NCBI GenBank assembly: GCA_001599595.1
Contig: BCHH01000004.1
Location: 2,370,642 to 2,434,641, forward strand
Length of the DNA stretch: 64,000 bases
Origin: Beverwykella pulmonaria
Lineage: Eukaryota > Ascomycota > Dothideomycetes > Pleosporales > Melanommataceae
Direction of reading: 5' to 3'
Below, piece by piece: positions 30,500-43,393 of this stretch. The notes under the pieces are model-generated. The model was not told the origin of the DNA, did no database searches, and worked only from the letters and a program-made list of their open reading frames with translations. Every line of letters begins with the position of its first letter. Within the stretch, counting starts at the first letter, position 1. Position numbers and translations under genes: made by a program.

Positions 30500-33322
30500 T
30501 CACTCCACCATCACAACGTCTTGGCCAAAACCTAGCCGTGATGTGCCGTTGGTGATGGTTTTCACATCCGCGACCTCATCCATCTCCTGCAGCGTGAAGT
30601 CCAAGAGGTAGCTCTCATCCACGAGCTCTTCCACACGGCGATAGTGTCTTTCTGAGTATGCCTTGATGGCGTCCAGCACATCCTTTAGACTACCCTTCGC
30701 TCCTGCTTTGCCCGAAGGCTTTAAACTCGCGAGGCGTGAAGCAGGATACGACTTCACTACTGCCCAAAGTATCTTCTGCGCAATCGGTGCGGAACGAGCA
30801 TTCGTGTTCCAATCCCTCAATCGAAGGAGAAGGGTATAGAGCTGCTCGTCCCCTAAGTGGGCTAGCACATCGTCGACATCAACAAGACCTGACAGGCTTC
30901 CTTCCTCTGGGGCTTCAGTTTCGACGACAGACTTGAATAGGGCGAACAATCGTCCAGGTTGGTCCATTTGGAGTGCAAGTGTGATCGCTTCGCGGTAATT
31001 TCCTGTATATGTGTAGTTCTGAAGTCGCTGGTCAAGCTCCACACGCTCCGTTTCTGCAATTGTGGCTGCTTCCAGTGTTGCACTCGTTGTGTCATCCCAG
31101 AATGTGACCACGCTGTCAGCTCCGCCAGATACCAAAGTCCCTAATGTTGGGTGCACTGCTAGTGCCCACACTCGGTCCGTGTGATTATCCAGTGTAGTCA
31201 TCGCTTCGCCGCTGCTAGTATCCCAAACCTTGACAAGGCCATCTCCCGCAGCGGAGGCTAATTGTGGCCCTCGCTTGTCGCGGGTATCGATAGGCCGGTA
31301 GGGTATCCAGGCAAGCTTCAACACGCTATTGGAGTGACCCTCAAGGGTCAACAGGCAGCTGTAGTCAGACAGACTCCATATCTTGACTGTCTTGTCTCCA
31401 CTCCCCGTTGCTATCAGACCTTTGTTCTCCGAATTGGGGACTTGGGAGTCTTTTGGAGCAAATTTCACAGTCCACACCCCGCGGCGATGGCCCCGAAGTA
31501 CGCCTATAGCTTCGCCTTCGGCAGCGGAGTAGATTTTGACAGTGCGATCCTGTGAAGCTGAAGCAAAGAGGGTGGCGGTGGGGTCAATGTCAATAGCATT
31601 GATATCCTTATCGTGGGCTTTGCGCGTGTATTTCGCTCGTAATCCTCGTTTCACGTCCTTGCTGATGTCCCACCGCTTTACGGTTCTGTCCTGAGATCCG
31701 GTAACGAGGTATTCAGGAGGATGCGAGAGAGGTTCGGCAAAGGCTTGTGATGTTGCCGAAGGCGGCGTGTGTGGCAGCGCAATCGCCCCAAGAGATTCGG
31801 CATGACCGGTCAAAACAGCAAAACAGCGAAACGAATCGTTTTCGGGATCTAGACGCCATAAACGAGCTGTGTTGTCTTTGGCGCCTGTTGCGAGCCAGTG
31901 GCCAGACCAATCTACATCCATGCAGATAACGATGTCTTCATGTCCACTCAAAAACGCAACGTCAGCGCCGAAATATTTCCCTCCCATCACATCAGGTTCG
32001 TCTGTGAGCACGGATGGTTTCAGGGTCACGATTCGAATATCTTCCGAGTTCGTATTTAGTGCCAGGAGAGATTTGTCTGAGCCAACATATGTCAGATCAA
32101 TTACTTCGTCATGGGTGCCAGACACGCGTCGGATGATTGATAACGGATCCACGGTCTCTTGTACAACAGTGGGGTCCAAGGACTTGAGGGAATAGAAGTT
32201 CAGGACCTGATCGGCTTGGACTGAGATCAGGTAGGGCAAGGACGCGTGATGTAGGATATCCACGATGGCGTCCGTTTCGTTCCCAGATCCTTGCTCCGGC
32301 GTCATTTCGCTCCCGGTGGTCGCCGTCCATAGTCGTATCCGGCCATTTTCGCCTCCAGAGAAGATAATCTGGCCCATACAGACAAAGCCAACACTCTCGA
32401 TCCCTTCCAGTGCAGCGATCGTACGCTTAGCTTTCCATGTTCGCGCATCCCAAATGATCAGCGTCTTGTCTCTGCTTCCAGACACCAAGATGTTTTGCTG
32501 AGACGAGAACTGTAACGATCGGACAACCGAGACATGCGAGTCTAGAACCACGGCGCTGTGCTTTTTGTGAAGATTCCACACCCGAATCTTGCCATCTTCG
32601 GCACCACATGCGAGTCGATATTCCACGGAGCTTTCGCCGTCGTCAGCTCCGGCATTGAAGTCGCCCTCTTGTCTTGATTTGCTTCGTTTCCTCTTTTTGC
32701 TTTTGTCGGCCTCGTCCTCTTTTGGTACCTCGACTTGGAAAAAATGCAGAGCGGAGACGACCCCTCCGTGGCCGTGAAACGTATGTGTTGTATATCCGCC
32801 TCGAATATCCCATACCTTGACGATGCCGTCTGCTCCACCCGTAGCGAGAAGCGTCCCTGTGCTGTCTACTTGCAAGGTAACCACCGGAGACGTATGCGGC
32901 CGTAGCGAACGAAGCAGTTCGAATTGGAGTGTGTCGTCTTCAGAGTTGGACGGCAGGAGGGAGTATATTCGCATGGAAAGTGACCGCGAACACACTACGA
33001 CATGGGAGGCGGAGGGTGTCACTGTGCGCATTAGCGATCGGAAATGGTATGAACCTGGGGAAGTTCATACGGGCGAGCGCAGTGATGGTCTCTCCATCCT
33101 GTGAAGTGTGAGCGTATATAGCAATGGCGGACAGTGGAAACGTACGCCCTCAATCCTCGCAAGCTCTTTTCCCGTTGTGAGGTCGGTGAGCAGCGCATCT
33201 TCGCCCAGGCATGCGGCAAGAACGCGGCCGTCGGCGCTCAAGGCGATGCTGCCGCCGGAGTAGATGGGCTGGAGTGTCCGACCGACCACATACGTGGTTT
33301 TCACAGCCGTTCGCTGGGCCAT
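30500..33322 (-). CDS. utp13: U3 snoRNP component UTP13 (WD40)
   Basis: Three exons, 33322-33146, 33098-33071 and 33021-30500, encode 908 residues. The middle exon is only 28 nt and encodes DGETITALA. Exon 1 starts MAQRTAVKTTYVVGRTLQPI, the usual N-terminal strand of the first beta-propeller. About a dozen WD40 repeats are visible, such as VKVWDIRGGYTTHTFHGHGG, LIIWDARTWK, DRTVKRWDI, DRTVKIYSA and DKTVKIWSL. The C-terminal helical UTP13 domain contains ITLALQMDQPGRLFALFK and ILWAVVKSYPASRLASLKP. UTP13 (human TBL3) belongs to the UTP-B subcomplex of the small-subunit processome that assembles on nascent pre-rRNA in the nucleolus. A lysine-rich insert (KSKKRKRSKSRQ) in an early repeat may be a nucleolar signal. 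It diverges from a membrane-protein gene, with 247 bp between starts. Confidence 0.94.
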
Positions 33323-33569
33323 TCTGCAGTGCTAGGAGAGTGCGAGCTTGTCCATGTGTGGGTGTGGTGGAGGAGTGCACTCGGAATCTTGGCATCAGAA
33401 TTTTTGCTGGACCTGGAGCTTATCGATAAGGCGCGTTTCGGGGAAGCTTCCATGGGTGGTGTCAGCGCTCCATTCCACAACCACCACACTCCACACGATG
33501 CGGAGTGGTTCGCATGCTCTCCAATCCATGCCTTCGCTTGCACGCGCACATTATTGTTAGCATGCGCAA

Positions 33570-35596
33570 ATGGGGCGCCAAGCGTACCTCAACAAGATAG
33601 CGCTGGTAAGGTTCCTCTTCCGTTGGCCAGGAAACTGCACTGACAAACATCGTAGGGCCGTTCTGCCTTTGAACCCAGCCAGACAACAGCCAACGCGTCC
33701 TCGGGATACGTGCAGCTCGAGTCCGCCCAGCAGTGCATTCCGCCAGCTGCGCGAGAGTCAAACATCAACAGTTACACCCAGCTGTACGACGAGCGCGGAA
33801 ATCCCATCAACCCTCGCGCCTACGAGCATGGGCGGAGGCTCAGAGAGGCGCAGAATGATGTGCTCTCTTCGATCGGAGTAGTGCAGAGACGCCGGTCCCC
33901 ATCCGAAGACCTCCCTGGATCTTACGAGGAGCGGCTAGAGCAGCTTGCCAACGAGGACTCCGTCGGCAATGCCATAGCGCTCACGGCTACCTTGACCGAG
34001 AATGTGTGTACGTGGTGGATTGGGTCGCTCCGGGACCGCATTCTGGTATGTTATGTTATCACTCTAAAAGCATGTCTCTCACATTCTTCAAGACGTTTCA
34101 TTTCCGGGACGCTCTCCCCTTTTCCCAAATCGCCGCGTCTGAGTGGCAAACATCAGGCGCGAGCCTGGTCCATGCTGGCTTCACCTCCCGTCTTCTGGCC
34201 TTTCTCGGCGTGTCAGCCTCCAATTATGTGGCCTTCGAGCTGCGACCTCTTGACCGCCTTCTTCTCGCAACGAATGCTAGCCAAAAGACAAAGTCCAGAG
34301 CGCGTCAATGGAGGAGTGGAATCAGTGCTGGGTGAGTGAGCGAAGCGAGAACTACCCTTTCACGGTTCACTGACCCAAGAAAGTATTCGCTTGTTCGTTG
34401 AGCTCGCATTTTATCCCTTCGCCTACCATGCTAATCTGCAACGGCTTGGGCTTGTACCAGCAAGCCAGCTGCCCTATTGGAAGGCCTTCGTTCCCTTTTC
34501 TAAATGGTCACCTATCCAACCCCATCGCTTCTATGCTGTAACCTCTGCGCCTCCGACATCCACTATGAATAAGATCATAGCCGGATTCAGGGCGGGGGTC
34601 ATGGGTACATTGACTTCGCCGCTGATTTTTATCGTTCTCGGGCGCTTCCTGGAACGCTGCATGTACGCCATCATTTACGAAGCCATCGAAATGACCGTTA
34701 TCCGTCCTGAGAATCCAGACCTCATAGCACCCGATGATGGCGCGAGATACCGGACGACTGCAATTCTTGGTCTGCGAAAGAAGTCACCATCCGTGGTCCG
34801 GAACGCAATCAGCAACATGTTGGTAGCCCTTGGCTGGGGTGCCTTACCAGAGGATATACATCGGCCGGACCTTCAGCCCGTCGAGACAACTGAGGCCGAC
34901 ATGCTGCAGACGTTGGAAGTAGGTGGGCGACAAGTTACTAACGTCGAACGTTTACAACTCCCCACGGCCCATCCACCCACCTCCGATGTGAATGGCCTGG
35001 CTGTGCCAATCGCTTCGTCTGGCGAAATAGCGGCCCCACTTATTCCACCGTCTCCTACGGCATCTGAAGCAAGCCAAGACGACAGCAACCCAAGGATCCG
35101 AATCACATCCCGGGAGGGGATCGTGGAGATGGAGGTTAGACTACCCCCGCATGCCGTCGCCACGCACACCAATATCTCTGGGACTACGCCGGCGATCCCG
35201 AATCCACATAACATTGCATTGCCAGTTCCTATCCGTGATGCACCAGTACGAGCCTACCACCGCGTAACGCAGCTTTCAACCGAGCCCTCTCAGATGATTG
35301 GTGCGATTTGCAAGTCACAAATCGTTGGATGGGCCTTGTTGCCATTGAAACTTGTGACCTTGCGCCTAGTTGCCACCCACTTTCTTGCCAGTAACCCGAG
35401 TCATATCGCCTCGCACCGCGTTCTCGCCCCGCTGCCTAGTCTACAGGACTGGAGCGTGCGGTCCGCTGGTCTTCTCTTGTCCCGAGTAGCTCTCTGTGGA
35501 GCCCTGGAGGTCGCCATTGACCTTAGTCTTTGGGGTGTGCAGTGGACGGTGGTTACGTGGGTGGGGAAGAAGTTCTTTGGCTGGGAAACGCTCTGA
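33570..35596 (+). CDS. Fungal multi-pass membrane protein, unknown function
   Basis: Four exons, 33570-33605, 33656-34045, 34093-34331 and 34384-35596, encode 625 residues; frames join at every junction. The start MGRQAYLNKIALGRSAFEPS is basic and lacks a signal peptide. Hydrophobic segments include LLAFLGVSASNYVAFEL, LFVELAFYPFAYHANL, GVMGTLTSPLIFIVLG, IVGWALLPLKLVTLRLVA and LLLSRVALCGALEVAIDL with a following Trp-rich run. A disordered Pro/Ser/Thr-rich loop of roughly 150 residues separates the third and fourth hydrophobic blocks, with SREGIVEMEVRLPPHA after it. I recognise the gene layout as typical of conserved Pezizomycotina proteins but no named family. The organelle cannot be told from sequence. 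It shares a 247-bp divergent promoter with UTP13. Confidence 0.8.
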
Positions 35597-37384
35597 ATCG
35601 GATGGGATGGGATGGTTGACTTGACTCGTTGGAGACAAGAAAAGAAAAACGGACGACGCAGCTGTCGCCGGTTTGAGACGGTTTCTCATGCGTACCTCGC
35701 CACCCATGTCGACGGATGCCCGACCCGAGGTTTGTTAGGAAACGGGCTGGGGATCATAGGTGGGTAGCGTAAGAGAGAGAGAGCGAGAGTTGGAATAGCG
35801 AGCCACCGACATTTGCTGGAACATGCACTGTCTTGGTATATGCCGCTGTTCGCAGATAAAGCAGCTTGTAGCAGGCTAAACCAGTCTCATGGATCACCTG
35901 CTTTGCTTGACCTGACCATCATACTACAAGCAAGAACAAGCGGCACGGAACACGGGGCTGGCTGAGGCCGCTCACAACCTAGAGCTAGCTGTTGGGTCTT
36001 ATGCTCCGCGGGAGAAGCACATTGTCCTGCCATATGTAGAGTTTTTTATGGGGTTTATCCGGCGTGCGTATTGTGTGATCTGCAAATGTTTCAATAGGTA
36101 GCCCGGAATATAACTTGAGGCGCCACGATGGTACCTGTACAGAATAGCTGGAGGAACACACGAGAAACATCAATGAAGCTTCTCGGCCGCCAGAGGCGGC
36201 CGTTATTTCAAATGCACGTGGGTTTGTCACGAGCGCGCGCAGGAGATGAGCGGGCGTCCGGCAGGGGCCAATCGATCGAGCGTAGTGCATTCATGCCAAT
36301 GCTGCAAGAGTCCTCTCAGGTATCCTCCAATGTCAATGATTACGCCAGGCTCCGCGATGATTATGCGTGCCGACATCGATCCATGCCAGACAGAGACATG
36401 GCATCGGGGAGTATCGCGAGCCAAGGGCCAGTGTAACTTTCTGTCAGATTGATGACTGCAGAGCACGAGCATGCCTTGGGAGCGTGTGCGCATTCTGTGT
36501 AATATTGCCAGTACAGCTGCAGATACAGACAACGTAAAGTATCACTCGGCGGGGACGTGATAAAGGTTCTTGTCTTTTGCAGCAGCAAAGAAGTAAATTT
36601 GCCTGCTTCGGGGATCTACCGGACTCCCCTATTCTCTGATAACCGGCTGATTGGGTGCGGCGATCTGCAAGATGCACAGCGGAAGCACTCCCTCACAGAC
36701 GGCCCAGGCCAAGCAGCGGAACGGGGGTTGCTAAAAGACGTTAATTACCACATCCAGTCTCGAGATTCCCCTTTTCTCGTGCTTTCCTGCTAGTGCGAAG
36801 CTCTCCGATATTTCTTTTCTACTCCACACGCCGTGCACGCACACTTTGGTCGTGCCCATCCCCTCCGTCCCTCCCTCTCACGCCTCCGGTCCCCCGCGCA
36901 CACGTTCATTCGCTCGTCGAGCCCGCACGGATTGCGCACCCCCCTACCGAGTCATCCCTGCACTTTTGGCTCACCGAGCGTCCTGGCAGAACCCGAGGAC
37001 CCTGACCCGCCATCGCCCGCCAGTGCTGTTCTTGCGCGTCACAACCGGCCGCCATTCACTCACGGCCATCCACGACTTTGTTCCGCCAGCAGTCTGACGC
37101 GTGTGTCTGCGTCTACTACTCGTTTCTCTCTGCACCTGCAACGCGCGCAAAAGCATACCTTGTGCCACGACAGCGGGCAGCGTCTCAGACGTCTCTGGAA
37201 CGACCAGCTCCGGCCCGCACCTGCGCGACTTCCTGATTTCTGATCGCTGACGACCCAGGCCAGCAGCGTGCGAGGATATGAATGCACCAGCGACGCGGAT
37301 CCGCAGAATAAGGGTTTGAGATTGCAGCCCTCTTCAGACGGCCGACAGCTGCGTCCGAAGCTACCTGTCTGTCGCAACAGTACC
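35597..37384. other. Intergenic and kinesin 5' leader
   Basis: About 1.8 kb. A perfect GC-rich hairpin (8-bp stem, 3-nt loop) lies at 36184-36202. From about 36780 the sequence becomes CT-rich with many CCC and TCC runs, as in long leaders of fungal cytoskeletal genes. Short ORFs on both strands appear accidental. Confidence 0.5.
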
Positions 37385-40359
37385 ATGGCCACGCTCCCGC
37401 GTCCGGCGCCGGCACCGCGACCTTCCCTCGCCCCTCCCACCGGCCCTCTCCCGTCGCTGCCAGTACCCAAGAAGTCTCGCGTCTCCAACATTGGGCCAAC
37501 GTCGCGATCGTCTTCTTCACTACTTCCTTCTCCGGCAGCAGCCACTCGCTCCGTCTCGTCCTCAGGATTGGCCCTTCGGGCCATGCCCAAGGGCTTCGCC
37601 AACTCGGGCTCCAATGTACCTACGCTGACGACCACCGTGGCCCCGTCTGGCCCTCTGCCAGCGGGGCGGACACTGCGGAAAACAGTCAGCATCGGCGCGT
37701 TTCCACAACCACCAAAGCACGGAGGGCGAGCTCCCAGCCACCCGCCCAGCCCACTGTCAGCGAGCTCGACTCCTAGTAGCGACACACTGGATCAGAGGCT
37801 GTCAGAGGGATCCAAGGCCACACCCACGCGGCGAGGCAGCATCAAGAAGCCAGCCCCCCGAGTTTCCAATGTGGGAGGCCGCGGTCTATTGTCCAAGTCG
37901 CCATTAACGCCCCCGAGCTTCCTCAACGGCAGTGGAGAGTCCGTGTCGGTTGTCAATACGGGTCATCTTAGCCTGCCGTCACCCCCGCAAAGTAGGACCT
38001 CTTCCGCCCAAGGTTCATACGCCACGAGCGCGACCACGATCGAGGACATTGGAGACGACGAAAGCAAAGGCCGATCGGACAGCACAAAAGCGGGGGATAG
38101 AAGTTCAATACACAAAGATGGCAAGGGAAATGTCGTAGTTAGTGTGCGTGTCCGGCCTGATGCAGGAGCCAAAGATAGCAAACAAGAAGCAGAGTGGGAG
38201 GTCAACAACAAGCGAGCGCTGCTCGCTTATAAAGGCCGAGAGGGCGGAGAATTCTATTATGGTATGGTTCCACAGCATCACGCATGAGGAAGGAATTGCG
38301 GCTGACATGAGATAATCCAGACAACGTGTTCGACACCCAGGACAATAACGCCCGAGTGTATGACGCAGCCGCTAAGCGCCTGGTTCGGCGGGTCATGGAA
38401 GGTTACCACGGTACCGTATTCGCCTACGGTATGACGGGAACAGGTAAGACATTCTCCATGCAAGGCACAGCTACGAACCCAGGTGTTATCCCGCTGGCCA
38501 TCACCGACATTTTCTCCTACATCCGAGAGACGCCCCATCGGGAATTTCTTCTGAGAGTCAGCTATCTGGAAATTTACAACGAGAAAATACACGATCTGCT
38601 CGCTGGGCCCGTAACGGGAATGAACGGGCTTCCTGGAGCCCAGGAAGAGATTAAGCTCAGGGAAGACAGCAAACGAGGGGTGTACGCAACGCCCTTGAAG
38701 GAGGAGATTGTTCAAAGCCCGACACAGCTTTTGCGAGTCATTGCCCGGGGTGACAACGCACGACGTGTGGCTGGGACGCAATTCAACGCTCGTAGTTCAC
38801 GAAGTCACGCCGTCGTACAGATCGTTGTCGAAAGCCGAGAACGGGTTCCTGGTGGAGTAAGCAACCTGAAAGATCCTAAGCGAGTGGCTATTGCACCTGG
38901 AGGCGTTCGTGTTTCCACCCTCAGTCTCATTGACTTGGCTGGCTCCGAAAAGGCGGCAGAGAACAAGGAGAGACGAACAGAAGGATCGCACATCAACAAG
39001 AGTCTCCTGACACTCGGAACAGTTGTTGCCCGTATATCCAGTGACAGTGACAAGGCCACGTCGGACAAAGACAAGTCAAGCAAGGAGAAGCATCTACCCT
39101 ACCGAGACAGCAAGCTCACCCGACTGCTACAAGGGGCTCTTTCCGGAAACTCTCTGGTCAGCATTCTCTGCACTGTCCAGATTGGATCTAGCGGAAGTAT
39201 TGCTGCCGCTTCGAGTCACACGGTGGAAACCTTGAACACGTTGAAGTTCGCATCGCGTGCGAAGAATAACATTGTCAGTCATGCTAAAAAGGCGGATGAT
39301 TCCCTTGGCGCTGGTGGAGACGCGGGAAGTCGGGCCCTTCTCGACCGCTACCGCATAGAAATCCAAGAACTCCGCAAGCAGCTTGAAGACCAACACAAAG
39401 CCAAGGACTCTAAAGAGGCCAAGGAATCCGAATCCAAAGAGGAAGAGAAGGAACGGGAGAAAGATGAGGAAGAGGAGAAGGCACGCGAGCTAGAGGACAA
39501 GAACCGACACGAGGAGCAGATGCTCGAGATGCAGTTAGCCCGTACAGCTCTCAAAGAACGGATCGAACATTTGAACCGATTAATCCTGAGTTCAAAATCC
39601 CTGGGTGTGAACAATGGTCGGTCATTTTCAGCAATGAGCCTTCAGCGTGGCTCCGTTCTCAGCAACGGCGGCGATCCACGACCCATTTCTGCGCGATCAT
39701 CAGCAAGCCATGCTACTCTCGGAGTCCCAGGACACAACCTCTCCCCAGTCGTGCCCCACGAAGGATCTGAGGAAGATGATTCGATTGGAGAAAACGGGGA
39801 TGGTAGCGCAACCCAGAGCGCACAAATCCAAGCGCTGCAGTCCGACCTCGCAGACAAGAACCGGTACATCAGCACATTGGAGAAGCGATTACTACATGCT
39901 CGACGTTCCAGTCACTCGCGCGTCTCCATGAGCCTTTCACATAAACTAGGAGGAACCAGCGAGGACGGCGGCCTCATTGCCGCAATTGCGGAAAAGGATG
40001 CTGAAATCCACAACCTGCGAGCGCAGCTAGAGGATAAGGAGAAAATGATTGCAGCGCTCACATCTGCTCGGAAGAAGAGCGACACGGCACACGAGGTCGG
40101 CAGCGACAGTTCGCCAGGCTCACGGAGAGCTTCAAACCAATCCCACCAGCGTACCGATGGCAATAGTGGCGGTGTAAAAGCCAAGGGCTCGCCCATCAGC
40201 CCGAAGGCCTTCTTGGCTCACTCGAAGTCAGAGAGAGAGAGCAGGGACGAGAAGCTGGCCGACGTGACCCGGATGCTCGACGAAATGATCTCAGGGCGCG
40301 TCGACGCGAACGGTTCAGCGCGCCGGAGTAGCCTTCGACCCGTCACTGAGGCTCGGTGA
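37385..40359 (+). CDS. kipA: Kinesin-7 family motor (KipA/Kip2 type)
   Basis: Two exons, 37385-38261 and 38321-40359, encode 971 residues. A disordered Ser/Pro-rich N-terminal extension of about 255 residues precedes the motor domain, which starts GNVVVSVRVRPDA. The motor has P-loop GMTGTGKT (329-336), switch I FNARSSRSHAVV, switch II DLAGSEKA, and HLPYRDSKLTRLLQ with TLKFASRAKNN. The C-terminal stalk has charged coiled-coil segments (KESESKEEEKEREKDEEEE) and LRAQLEDKEKMIAAL. An extended basic N-terminus followed by an internal N-type motor is typical of the fungal kinesin-7 KipA/Kip2, a plus-end motor that carries regulators to microtubule tips and helps keep hyphae straight. The alternative upstream start at 37268 is less likely because its sequence is leader-like. 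The intron splits an Asp codon. Confidence 0.92.
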
Positions 40360-40900
40360 TGGGGTCGGTGAGGTGGAAATGCAGGAATGCAAGGGCTGGC
40401 ATGCAACGATCAAGTCTCGGCTTCTGGATGAGAGCGAGTACGCAATGGTACCATTAATGAGAGACAGTCGGACGAGAGATGCGACGAGAAGACGGCTGGT
40501 CGGTGTTTTATTTTGGCAGGCGTTGTCGGATGGGCTACGGATGGCAGCTTCGCATCTACGTGCTTGCTAGGGATTGGGTTGGGGGTTGTGTGTGGCTACG
40601 GCGCTGTGTTTTCTGATTTCAGGAGCTTCGATTTGATACCCCGTTTCTCCTGCAAGGCTCTATCTATGTCTCTATGCGCTTCTACATTGTACCTTCAGCC
40701 TTAGTATTATTAGCACGAGTGCACTTTGTTTCTGTCCGTATAGCACTCTATATGAATCAAAACGTGCTAACAATATCCGCTACGGTGTACTTTGCTCCTA
40801 TGCAAACCTCCATTTGATAGACGCAATGCGGCAACGCTCTATTCATTTATTCATTCCTTTTCAGTTCCTGTTGGAATTCCTGCGATATGAAGGAACCGCA
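40360..40900. other. Kinesin 3' region, no gene seen
   Basis: AT-rich toward 40650-40900, as expected for a terminator region. No coding evidence on either strand. Confidence 0.55.
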
Positions 40901-41266
40901 TCATATGCTGAAGGATTGAGTGGTACGCAACACAGTCCGGAAAACTGTAGGTGGTGGCATGTTGGAACTAGCCGCATACGGACGTAGGGCATCCGCGCAC
41001 AGTCTCAAATCTGAAACACCTCCTGGCAATGTAACATCTGAGGACGACTCCTCCATGTCCAAGAGGACCCCTCCCGTCGCCTTGATCGCTGCTCCTTGAT
41101 GGAGATCACCATTTGTTTGCTGGTGTGAAACTACTAACGTGTCCGACCAGATTGCCATCAGCGCAGCGCGCCCAGGACGGCCCTCCTCCCTCCTCTTCTC
41201 CTTCAATTCTTCCGTCTCGCTCATGACTTCATAGTCCGACGGCGTTGATTCTCCGGCGGCCTTCAT
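40901..41266 (-). CDS. Small hypothetical protein
   Basis: Single-exon ORF of 121 residues starting MKAAGESTPSDYEVMSETEE. The N-terminal third is acidic then basic and probably helical (EELKEKRREEGRPGRAALMA). The rest has no recognised motif. It has a proper ATG and runs without stop between two neighbouring genes; it would be divergent from the glycosyltransferase-like gene. Absence of similarity to any family I know keeps confidence low. Confidence 0.4.
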   Translation of the reverse strand: MKAAGESTPSDYEVMSETEELKEKRREEGRPGRAALMAIWSDTLVVSHQQTNGDLHQGAAIKATGGVLLDMEESSSDVTLPGGVSDLRLCADALRPYAASSNMPPPTVFRTVLRTTQSFSI

Positions 41267-41375
41267 TGTCCGCTTTCTCTTCTTACTCTCCTTACCGTTC
41301 TTCTTTACAGATTCTCTTAACCTGCAGGGTCAGGTCCCTCTCACGCTTCATCTCCGCGAGACATTGCCATTGCCA

Positions 41376-41411
41376 CTGCCACTGACGCTGCCACTGACGC
41401 TGCCACTACCG
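41376..41411. repeat. 12-bp minisatellite, three copies
   Basis: Units ctgccactgacg at 41376-41387 and 41388-41399 are identical; a third, ctgccactaccg, follows at 41400-41411, preceded by a degenerate copy. It lies in the presumed 5' leader of the next gene. Confidence 0.8.
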
Positions 41412-41510
41412 CTGCTTTTTTGCACAGCAACTTCCCGACTGGGCCACCGTTGACCGTGAGAACAGAGAACCAGATACACCATCACTGGAGACGCGACACA
41501 CGGCGGCGAT

Positions 41511-43393
41511 ATGCTCATCAACGCGACTAAAAAAGCCAAGACCATGCACGCCAGACGGAACCCCAATCTGTCTGTATCCTCGGCCGCTTACTCACAGCTT
41601 AGCCCGTCGGTGACTTCAGCCACGTTCCTCTCTCCCACAGTAGCCTCTCGCCGTGGTCTGCTCTCGCAATCGCCCCCAGCTTCCCCAAGCCTCCCGTCGC
41701 TAATCCCGCGCCACGGAAAGAAACCCACGTCCTCGAGCCACGCTCGTCTCTTGAAGCGCCTGCTCATTGGCTTCTGTGGAATCATCATAGTAGCATGGTT
41801 GATCCTACGCCAGATATATACCCACCACCCGCAGACTGCGGCGGTGGACTACGAAGGGGCTGATGGAGAAGAGTGGGAGATAGTGGGAGGGAATAGTCTC
41901 CCCAAGGAGCCGTCCGCTATTGTTATCCATGATGTGAAGGGAAACCCCAAGTGGGCCGTTTCGATACCAGCAACGTACGATTTCCCGCTGCAGCCTGCGC
42001 AGTATCGCGAGATATGCCACCAGTCCATGGAGCTGTCCAAGCAGCTACGTGAACAGGCCCAGGCCTCGAACAACTTCGCCAAACGAATGCTCGGCTATTA
42101 CCAAAAAGACCAGTATTATCTCGATGTGCAAGAGGCGGAGGAGCAGGGGCTACTTCCTGCGTCGAAGGCTCAGGGCAAGCCAAAGGGCTTTGTAGAGGAC
42201 CTCGGGCAAAGCCTTGGGATGCCCGTGTGCGATAGGACTTTGACATATGTCATGGAGACGAGCGACGCAGGTTTTGGTAACACATTGCTGCGGTTGTGGA
42301 TGTCTTTTGGATTGGCTATGAAGGAGAACAGAACCTTCTTCATAGACGATTCTCGTTGGTAAGTCACTAGAGGGTTGTACACTGGTGGAACTGTCTCAGA
42401 CGCTAACCATGCACAAGGCCATATGGACAGTACTCGAGCTACTTCGCACCACCACCCTCTGCAAACTGCAACCCGCCGCCACCATCTCACATGGTCCCCT
42501 GCCCTCACAATGCTCGCCACATTATCGTGTCTGCCGTCACGGTCCAGCAGGCCTTTGGCCACTCCTTCACTGATGAATGGGAGGATCCCACCAAGATGCG
42601 GGTCGAGCGACAGCGCAACATCTTCAACCTACTCCGCGTAGGATACGAGTCCCTCTTCCAACTCCGCCCCGACGACGCAAAATACGTCATCGAGCGCTCT
42701 CGATCCGTCTATGGCCCTGTTATGAAGGATGGCGGCGTCAGTATTGGGATCCACGTCCGCCGAGGCGACAAACACCCCTACGAATACCAGTACCAGAAGG
42801 ACTATATCCCACTTGATCGTTACGTCGACGCCGCGCGCGATATTTACATCGAGCGCATCGAAAACTCGAACGGCAAATCTAAAAACAAGCGCAGCCTTGA
42901 GCCCAACACGCTCTTCGCGCGGCACACGTCCTCCAAACTCGTTGTGGCCTCCGACGACCCCGTCGTATACGAAACGCCCGAACTCGGCCCGAACAGCGTC
43001 CGCGCCCAAGAACGCATCGTCCTTGCCACCAAAGCTACCCTCGAAGCCGCCCAGGGCAAAAAGAATCCCTGGATCGACGAGGTCACCGGCTGGGAAGGCG
43101 GGTTCTTCCGCGATGTTTTCTTCAGTCTAGGTCGTCCTGTCGGAAATGCGAATGACGTGAACCAGCCCGAAAATGCAGAGGTTCCCGAGAGCGCAATGCG
43201 GATTAGGGAACTTGTCGGCAGGGCGTATTTGCTTGATCTCTCCGTGCTGAGCAAGGCCGATACCATGGTGTGTACCGTGTCGAGTATTGGGTGTCGTCTC
43301 CTGGCAGTCATGATGGGTTGGGAGAGCGCGATTGTGAAGGGGAATTGGCGGAATGTCGATGGCGACTTTGATTGGAAGGGGATCATGTGGTAG
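41511..43393 (+). CDS. Type II membrane protein with GT23 / O-fucosyltransferase-like domain
   Basis: Two exons, 41511-42358 and 42418-43393, encode 607 residues. A basic, Ser-rich cytoplasmic N-terminus is followed by one membrane segment (LLIGFCGIIIVAWLILRQI, about residues 84-102), typical of a Golgi type II protein. The luminal part contains the GDP-fucose-type signature IHVRRGDKHPYEYQ (His about 395), as in alpha-1,6-fucosyltransferase-like and NodZ-like GT23 enzymes, and a C-terminal VLSKADTMVCTVSSIGCRLL block that corresponds to the conserved DxxxxSxxSS-like site. Filamentous ascomycetes have several such proteins without proven activity. The donor and acceptor are unknown. An alternative start at the next ATG (41544) would shorten the cytoplasmic tail only. 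Confidence 0.82.

Noticed and set aside
36184..36202. GC-rich 8-bp-stem hairpin
   Set aside because: Too short and isolated, with no T-run or gene end; probably chance in GC-rich sequence.
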